Assembly (NCBI GenBank): GCA_015066385.1
Contig: SVOJ01000002.1
Location: 186,001-250,000 of the forward strand
DNA: 64,000 bases
Direction: 5' to 3'
Source of the DNA: Oscillospiraceae bacterium
GTDB lineage: Bacteria; Bacillota; Clostridia; Oscillospirales; Acutalibacteraceae
Shown: piece by piece, positions 59,387-64,000 of the stretch
Layout: each line of letters opens with the position of its first letter
Position numbering within the stretch: position 1 is the stretch's first letter
Translations under genes and position numbers: made by a program
The notes under the pieces: model-generated
Databases searched by the model: none
What the model was told of the DNA's origin: nothing
Seen by the model: the letters and a program-made list of their open reading frames with translations, nothing else

Positions 59387-60346
59387 TTACCAAGTGCGGA
59401 TAACAATCGGATCCTCAAAGATTTCATCCATTTTCTCAATAAACGGCATAATATCGGCGGCTCCGCCTATCTTGTGGTCAAAAATCAGTGTCAGCGGCAA
59501 GATCTTTTTCGTACCGATGTCCACTTGTCCCTGTTCATTTTTAAAAGCAAAGGTTTCATCCTTTACCCGTCCTGCCGCAAGCAGAAAAACAGACGGATAC
59601 ATCGGGGAAATATAGGTGATATTCACATCGAGTCGATCATACAAAGTTCCCCAGTTCGTAAAACAGACCGTACCTTCCGTAAAATCATCCGCACGCAGTC
59701 CTTCGTATTTCGGTTTTTCGCCGGAAGAATGCTTTTTCTTTTTGAACAGCTTTGAAAATTTTGCTATTTTGTTTTTGCCGAAGTAAGCACTTCTGAATTG
59801 TGCAAAGGTGGTGCTGACCTTGCCTTTTGCGGCATAGCCTGCCATGCGCTTTGCCGCCACATTGAAATAAGCATGTTTTGTGTTGGTTTTACCCAGACGG
59901 TATTTCAGTTCCTCAAGCTGTGCGGCGATTTCGGCAAGGGATTTTTCTTCCAGATGACGTGCTTTGACCTGAATGGTCTGTCCGTCTTCTGAACAGACGG
60001 GCACGGTAACATCAATATGTTTTTTGATAATAAGCCTGCCGCTTGTGGAATGATGGTCATATTCAATGTGTGCATTCAGACGCGGGGCAACCTTAAGCCC
60101 TTCCGTAAGCACTTTAATCATCAGGGTATTGAACGGCAAGGCATACCCACACTCTGATTTCAGGACTTCGTATTCTTTCCAGAATTCGGTGATATCGGCA
60201 TTGTAGTTACAACAAACAGCGGGAATTTCGCGCTGTGCATTGACAAGGGCATTGCTGAACACACGGCTACGGATGTCCAGAATTTCTATTATGTCTCCCT
60301 CTTCGGGTGCTAATTTGGCACGGTTGATATATTCTTTAAAGCTCAT
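59387..60346 (-). CDS. Stand-alone 2-oxoacid dehydrogenase E2-type acyltransferase domain
   Basis: 319 residues resembling the CoA-dependent acyltransferase (CAT/E2) catalytic fold, without lipoyl or subunit-binding domains. The C-terminal active-site region reads LIFDHKIGGAADIMPF (about 292-307): the His is present, but the canonical H-x-x-x-D-G has G-A in place of D-G. An inserted Lys-rich segment (KKKKHSSGEK, about 203-212) sits in the middle. The partner and the acyl group are unknown; it may bind a non-lipoyl acceptor. The ATG at 60346 follows a GGGGG site and a good promoter lies at 60372-60400. Confidence 0.75.
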   Translation of the reverse strand: MSFKEYINRAKLAPEEGDIIEILDIRSRVFSNALVNAQREIPAVCCNYNADITEFWKEYEVLKSECGYALPFNTLMIKVLTEGLKVAPRLNAHIEYDHHSTSGRLIIKKHIDVTVPVCSEDGQTIQVKARHLEEKSLAEIAAQLEELKYRLGKTNTKHAYFNVAAKRMAGYAAKGKVSTTFAQFRSAYFGKNKIAKFSKLFKKKKHSSGEKPKYEGLRADDFTEGTVCFTNWGTLYDRLDVNITYISPMYPSVFLLAAGRVKDETFAFKNEQGQVDIGTKKILPLTLIFDHKIGGAADIMPFIEKMDEIFEDPIVIRTW

Positions 60347-60371
60347 TACCGAGTCCCCCTTTGCTGAAACA

Positions 60372-60400
60372 ATTATATTAAATTCAAGTAACTTCGTCAA
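60372..60400 (-). promoter_or_regulatory. Predicted promoter of the E2-type acyltransferase gene
   Basis: Minus-strand TTGACG (60395-60400), 17-bp spacer, TATAAT (60372-60377). Confidence 0.75.
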
Positions 60401-60404
60401 GCAC

Positions 60405-60433
60405 TTGCAAAAAAAGAACTATCGTGCTAATAT
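60405..60433 (+). promoter_or_regulatory. Predicted promoter of the vanX-like operon
   Basis: TTGCAA (60405-60410), 17-bp spacer, TAATAT (60428-60433). Its -35 box is only 4 bp from that of the divergent promoter. Confidence 0.6.
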
Positions 60434-60462
60434 AAAAATAATTCTATTGTGTGAGGTATAAC

Positions 60463-61188
60463 ATGAATCCCATACCGATAAGAGCACATCCCGAAATGCA
60501 TACTTTGTTACAAAAAAACAACGAACCGTTTGTGCAACTGACAGAAGAATGCGGCTTAAAAATACGGATGCAATACCCTTTGCTCGGCATGCAAAATGCC
60601 GAAAACAGGTGTTTTGTGCGCAAAACGGTTTTTGAAAAACTGCTTTTGGCACAGTCTTTTCTGCCTGCCGGATACACGCTTTGCATATGGGATGCGTGGC
60701 GACCGTTTGCACTGCAGAATGAACTGTATGAAACTTACAAAGCGGATATTCTGAAGACTTTTTCCCTTGAAAATGCATCAGAAGAAGAACAGGAGGCGGT
60801 GCTTACAAAGTTTGTGGCACCCCCGATTGCAGATCCGCTTGTTCCCCCGTTGCACGCCACAGGCGGTGCGGTGGATGTAACGATTCTTGACAAAGACGGC
60901 AATGAACTTCCCATGGGTACGGCTTTTGATGCATTCACGGACAAAACACAGACGGCTTACTTTGAATTACATGATGAAAATGATGAAAATGATGAAATCC
61001 GCAACAACCGCCGTTTGCTTTACCACTGCATGACCAAAGCAGGATTCGAAAGTTTGCCGAGCGAGTGGTGGCATTATGACTACGGTAACCGTTTCTGGGG
61101 TTATTTCAACAACTGTCCCGCTGTTTATGAAGGCATTTTCACAAGCGATAAAATAAACCTGCTCAGAAAGGATGTTTTAAATGGATGA
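60463..61188 (+). CDS. D-alanyl-D-alanine dipeptidase (VanX/DdpX family, M15D)
   Basis: 241-residue zinc peptidase that cleaves D-Ala-D-Ala. The metal motif is HATGGAVDVTI (His and Asp, about 132-142) and the catalytic Glu plus third ligand are in SEWWHYDYG (about 198-206). IWDAWRPF (about 72-79) is the conserved Arg-bearing segment. A 27-bp stretch (60973-60999) made of a 9-bp tandem repeat encodes DENDENDEI in a loop. No vanH/vanA or sensor genes are near, so this is more likely peptidoglycan recycling or nutrient use than vancomycin resistance. The ATG at 60463 has GAGG upstream. It overlaps the next gene by 8 bases. Confidence 0.92.
   Translation: MNPIPIRAHPEMHTLLQKNNEPFVQLTEECGLKIRMQYPLLGMQNAENRCFVRKTVFEKLLLAQSFLPAGYTLCIWDAWRPFALQNELYETYKADILKTFSLENASEEEQEAVLTKFVAPPIADPLVPPLHATGGAVDVTILDKDGNELPMGTAFDAFTDKTQTAYFELHDENDENDEIRNNRRLLYHCMTKAGFESLPSEWWHYDYGNRFWGYFNNCPAVYEGIFTSDKINLLRKDVLNG
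60973..60999 (+). repeat. 9-bp tandem repeat inside the vanX-like gene
   Basis: Two exact GATGAAAAT units and a third ending in ATC. In frame, so copy changes add or remove Asp-Glu-Asn without frameshift. Confidence 0.8.
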
Positions 61189-62422
61189 TTTTCTGAAAAA
61201 TCAGATCATCAACAGTGTTAAATACATTCCTGCAAACATTGTAAAATCATTTTTCATTCACAAAAGTTCCCCCGAAACCGAAGCATTGCGCAAAAATAAG
61301 GGCTTTGTACGCGGTGTCTGCCATGCCCCCGAAAACTTTGCACAATTGCATGAAGCCAACATCAATTGGGTGCGGCTTGACATTCCTTATCCGTTCAACG
61401 AAAACGGAGAAATACGCAAAACTTATCTTGATCGCAAAGAAGAATGTATCCGCTTCACGGAAAACGGATTCAATGTCATGGCAATTACCTATTACCCTGC
61501 CGAATGCATCAGATTCGGCGCAGATGTACGCACGACAGATGGAGAGCAGAAACTTCGTTCAACCGCGCGTTTTGTTGCAAATGACTTAAAAGACTGCGTC
61601 GCAGGCTTTCAGGTCGCAAACGAAATGGGAATGCCGCATTTTACATTACCGCTGACCATACAGGAAGCAGTGAAATTCATCGGTGTGCAACTGGAAGAAA
61701 TGTATCCTTCGCGTGGTAAAAACATCATCGGTTACAACTCCGCAGGGCCGCAGGTCGATCTGCATCTTCCCATGAAACGGTATCACAAATACTGCGATTA
61801 TGTGGGACTTGATATGTATCTCGGCTGTTTCTTCAATATGCCCGGTTTTGTGTTTCTTTTTGAAATCATGGCACGTTTTTTGTGGGCGTTTACAAGAAAA
61901 CCCATTCTCATGCAGGAATTCGGTTACATCGGTGACGGCAAGCCGAAAACAACGGAAGAAAAGAAAAAAATTCTGCAATCCTACGGTTTTAACAGCGAAA
62001 AACAGGCCGCCGCAGACATTGAAACCTTTGTAAACAACCTCTCCCCTCACTTTGCAAACCATGTCCGCAAAGCCTGCGGCAATGATGCAAATAAGTATTC
62101 TACACTTTTATTCAGCGGGGACATGAAAAATCATCTTTACAAAGAACTGCCCCGCATTACCGTCATTCCGGGCATTCCGCACACCCCCGAAGGACAGGCA
62201 AAGTTTTTTCGCAAGGTCATAAAACTGTTCTATAAACTTGATTTTGTCTGCGGAACGATCATTTACTGCTATTCCGACTACGAAAAATGCGGTTACTGCG
62301 GTCAGACTGATTGCCCGACGGAAACCCGTTGGGGGCTTGTTGACAGGCAAGGCAATCCGAAACCTGCTTATTATGCGGTCAAGGAAGTCTACGGACAAAT
62401 CAAAAATGAAAGTGAGAAATAA
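61181..62422 (+). CDS. Clan GH-A-like TIM-barrel protein, first paralog
   Basis: 413 residues, no signal peptide. The layout suggests a glycoside hydrolase clan A barrel: an early beta-strand with RLDIPYPF, FQVANEMGMPHF with a candidate acid/base Glu preceded by Asn (about 147), YVGLDMYLG, and PILMQEFGYIGDG with a candidate nucleophile Glu (about 246). A CGYCGQTDCPTETRWGLVD motif with several Cys residues near the C-terminus leads to the typical KPAYYAVKE ending. I cannot place it in a named GH family. It overlaps the vanX-like gene by 8 bases and the next paralog by 1 base. Confidence 0.82.
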   Translation: MDDFLKNQIINSVKYIPANIVKSFFIHKSSPETEALRKNKGFVRGVCHAPENFAQLHEANINWVRLDIPYPFNENGEIRKTYLDRKEECIRFTENGFNVMAITYYPAECIRFGADVRTTDGEQKLRSTARFVANDLKDCVAGFQVANEMGMPHFTLPLTIQEAVKFIGVQLEEMYPSRGKNIIGYNSAGPQVDLHLPMKRYHKYCDYVGLDMYLGCFFNMPGFVFLFEIMARFLWAFTRKPILMQEFGYIGDGKPKTTEEKKKILQSYGFNSEKQAAADIETFVNNLSPHFANHVRKACGNDANKYSTLLFSGDMKNHLYKELPRITVIPGIPHTPEGQAKFFRKVIKLFYKLDFVCGTIIYCYSDYEKCGYCGQTDCPTETRWGLVDRQGNPKPAYYAVKEVYGQIKNESEK

Positions 62423-63672
62423 TGATGGATCCGTTCTTGAAAGATCAGATAATCAACAGTATCAAGTACATTCCGACCAATATTGTCAAATCCTATTTCA
62501 CCAAAACTTATTCCGATGAAACAAAAGCGATCCGAAAAAAACTCGGATTTATCCGCGGGGCCTGCCATGTGAGTCAGGATTATGAACAGGTCAAACACGC
62601 AAATATCGAATGGATTCGCACCGATGTGCCGTTCCCGTTTGACAAGAACGGCAATGTGCGGGACGTTTACACAAAAAGAAAAGAAGAATTCAAGACCATA
62701 AAAGCGACAGGATTAAAAATTATGGCAATGACTGCCATTCCGTCGCATTGCACGGATCTCGGAATTGATCCGCGAACGGCAGAGGGTAAAAAACTCATCT
62801 GCAAAGCAGCACGGTTTACCGTGGAAGATCTGCAGGGTGTTATTGACGGCATTCAGGTTGCAAATGAAATCGGCATGCCCCGTTTTACAGTGCCTTTGAA
62901 CATGAAAGAGGGCATTGAATTTATCGGGATGCAACTGAAAGCGATGTATGACTGTCGTGGCAATATCATCATCGGTTACAACTCTGCCGGGCCGCAGGCT
63001 GACCTGCATGCAGGCTTGAAACCGTATCACAAATTCTGCGATTATGTAGGTTTGGACATGTATCTCGGTTGCTTCTTTCATCTTCCCGGCTTCATGTTTT
63101 TGTTCAATGTGATGGCAAGATACCTTTGGGCTTTCACAAAAAAGCCGATTCTGATGCAGGAATTCGGCTACATCAGCGACGGCAAACCAAAAACAAAGGC
63201 AGAAAAAAAGGAAATTCTGCACTCCTACGGCTTCGACAGCGAAAAGGCGGCAAGGGAAAATATAACGCAATTCGTAGAAAATCTGCCGAAACATTTCGGT
63301 GATCATGTAAAATATGTCTGCGAGGGAGATGCAAGCAAGTATGCGGATTTTCTGTTCAACGGCGACATGACGAATCACCTTTATAAAGAATTGCCCGCCA
63401 TCACCGTTATTCCCGGCTATCCGCACACACCCGAAGGACAGGCAAAGTTCTACACAAAACTGCTTGACAGATTTTACAACCTCGACTTTATATGCGGAGC
63501 AATCGTGTTCTGTTACACTGATTTTCCGCACTGCGCTTACTGCGGTCAGAGCGACTGTCCGACCGAGACCCGTTGGGGTCTTGTGGACAACAACGGCAAG
63601 CCGAAACCGTCTTACTACGCCGTGCAGAAAGCATTTGAAAGTTTCCGCAACAAAGACAAAGCTCCAAAATGA
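62422..63672 (+). CDS. Clan GH-A-like TIM-barrel protein, second paralog
   Basis: 416 residues, clearly homologous over its full length to the preceding gene (same N-terminal FLKxQIINSxKYIPxNIVKS pattern, VANEIGMPRF, MQEFGYISDG and CAYCGQSDCPTETRWGLVD). Both candidate catalytic glutamates are kept. The central and C-terminal parts are more alike than residues 30-120, so the copies may differ in substrate. The first ATG (62422) overlaps the upstream TAA; a second ATG follows at once. A hairpin terminator follows. Confidence 0.82.
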   Translation: MMDPFLKDQIINSIKYIPTNIVKSYFTKTYSDETKAIRKKLGFIRGACHVSQDYEQVKHANIEWIRTDVPFPFDKNGNVRDVYTKRKEEFKTIKATGLKIMAMTAIPSHCTDLGIDPRTAEGKKLICKAARFTVEDLQGVIDGIQVANEIGMPRFTVPLNMKEGIEFIGMQLKAMYDCRGNIIIGYNSAGPQADLHAGLKPYHKFCDYVGLDMYLGCFFHLPGFMFLFNVMARYLWAFTKKPILMQEFGYISDGKPKTKAEKKEILHSYGFDSEKAARENITQFVENLPKHFGDHVKYVCEGDASKYADFLFNGDMTNHLYKELPAITVIPGYPHTPEGQAKFYTKLLDRFYNLDFICGAIVFCYTDFPHCAYCGQSDCPTETRWGLVDNNGKPKPSYYAVQKAFESFRNKDKAPK

Positions 63673-63681
63673 ACATCATAC

Positions 63682-63722
63682 AAAAAAATCTGCAAACCAT
63701 CAAACCGGCTTGCAGATTTTTT
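63682..63722. terminator. Bidirectional terminator after the GH-A-like pair
   Basis: 13-bp stem (63683-63695 against 63710-63722), A-rich on one side and T-rich on the other, so it can end the plus-strand operon and the minus-strand gene that enters from the right edge. Confidence 0.85.
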
Positions 63723-63728
63723 ATTGTT

Positions 63729-63998
63729 TTAAAACTTTTTGGAAGTTCCGCCGTGTCTTGCGCCGGAGGATGAAACTCTTCCGCTGGTTCCCGATGAGGA
63801 GGAAGACTGTGTTTGTTTGGGTATTTTCTTTACATTTCTGTACAGGAACCGGTCGCGGCTTGCACTCAGCACGAGTGCTTCGCGACGGACATAATACTGC
63901 GCATCACGTTCTTTTCGTACGGATTTTAGAGAGGATGTCTGTATTTTCAGAATGATGAATGCAACAACAAAACCGATCAAAAGACAAATCGGGATATA
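63729..63998 (-). CDS. C-terminal fragment of a membrane protein, possibly TPM-domain family
   Basis: The frame is open to the right window edge, so only about 89 C-terminal residues are seen. A membrane helix (YIPICLLIGFVVAFIILKI) is followed by a basic cytoplasmic stretch and a Ser/Gly-rich tail ending SSSGARHGGTSKKF. A single helix followed by a Ser/Gly/His tail is typical of TPM-domain (YgcG-type) proteins, but the domain itself lies outside the window. An in-frame TTG at 63980 is an unlikely start. Confidence 0.6.
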   Translation of the reverse strand, partial: YIPICLLIGFVVAFIILKIQTSSLKSVRKERDAQYYVRREALVLSASRDRFLYRNVKKIPKQTQSSSSSGTSGRVSSSGARHGGTSKKF

Positions 63999-64000
63999 TG

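Noticed and set aside
60463-61188. The VanX-like gene as part of a vancomycin resistance cluster
   Set aside because: No vanH, D-Ala-D-Lac ligase or VanRS genes are present; stand-alone VanX/DdpX homologs are common and usually not linked to resistance.
61181-63672. The two GH-A-like genes as a recent duplication or sequencing duplicate
   Set aside because: They are clearly diverged, especially in residues 30-120, so this is an established paralog pair.
1-64000. CRISPR arrays, tRNA or rRNA genes, insertion sequences, prophage genes
   Set aside because: Reading through all intergenic stretches, I found no regularly spaced repeats, no cloverleaf-like tRNA sequence, no rRNA signature and no transposase or integrase ORF.

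Overview
The window looks like a chromosome segment of an anaerobic, endospore-forming member of the Clostridia, probably a gut-associated Oscillospiraceae/Ruminococcaceae relative. The grounds are the spoVAC and spoVAD sporulation genes, AGGAGG-type ribosome binding sites, TTGACA-17-TATAAT promoters, many cytoplasmic glycosidases, rqcH/trmK/nif3 as in Firmicutes, and codon use of a moderate-GC Firmicute. I see no tRNA, rRNA, CRISPR array, transposase, integrase or phage gene.

Layout. (1) 1-15.9 kb: a truncated coaX, then pfkA with its own promoter, then a very long run of tightly packed minus-strand genes. In transcription order these are a TIM-barrel isomerase, a GT2 glycosyltransferase, a DUF1858 protein, trmK, nif3, rqcH, a 3-methyladenine glycosylase, a lipoprotein, araB, araA, araD and dnaE. 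One good promoter stands at the head (15.9 kb) and I see no internal terminator, so L-arabinose catabolism sits between translation-quality-control or repair genes and the replicative polymerase. (2) 16-19 kb: an SDR dehydrogenase overlapping an old-yellow-enzyme/Fe-S flavoprotein. (3) 19-30 kb: one gene for a 3538-residue secreted, acidic protein with about six tandem degenerate repeats of 410-490 residues. (4) 30-39 kb: a MATE pump and spoVAD, separated from spoVAC by a 5.8-kb opposite-strand cassette (unknown protein, sugar isomerase, GH43 fusion, MATE pump, DUF4304 protein). (5) 39-41.6 kb: the rpsF-ssb-rpsR operon and a secreted PHP-domain protein. (6) 41.6-50 kb: a seven-gene minus-strand hemicellulose-type locus (DUF2804, metallophosphoesterase, GH43, GH3, Gfo/Idh, nitroreductase, GNAT). 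(7) 50-54 kb: an XRE-HTH protein fused to a DUF2157-like membrane domain, its GDYXXLXY-like partner, a lipoprotein and tcdA. (8) 54-59.4 kb: a mannose-glycan operon (unknown 593-residue protein, GH38 alpha-mannosidase, GH130 phosphorylase). (9) 59.4-64 kb: a stand-alone E2-type acyltransferase, then a divergent operon of a VanX-like dipeptidase and two paralogous clan GH-A-like proteins, and the tail of a membrane protein.

The genes fit an organism that takes up oligosaccharides, breaks them with intracellular GH43, GH3, GH38 and GH130 enzymes, and feeds arabinose and mannose sugars into glycolysis through araBAD and pfkA. No sugar importer lies in the window.

Most unusual structures: (a) a promoterless DUF4304 gene bounded by an exact 18-bp direct repeat, the second copy of which is half of a terminator hairpin, so the gene appears inserted into the terminator of the upstream MATE gene; (b) a GH43 gene fused in frame to a small domain whose former ribosome binding site and ATG are still visible inside the ORF; (c) the giant repeat protein, whose C-terminal hydrophobic tail resembles that of the secreted PHP protein; (d) the 593-residue unknown protein in the mannosidase operon; (e) twin TTGTTGCACAA sites before the XRE membrane regulator.
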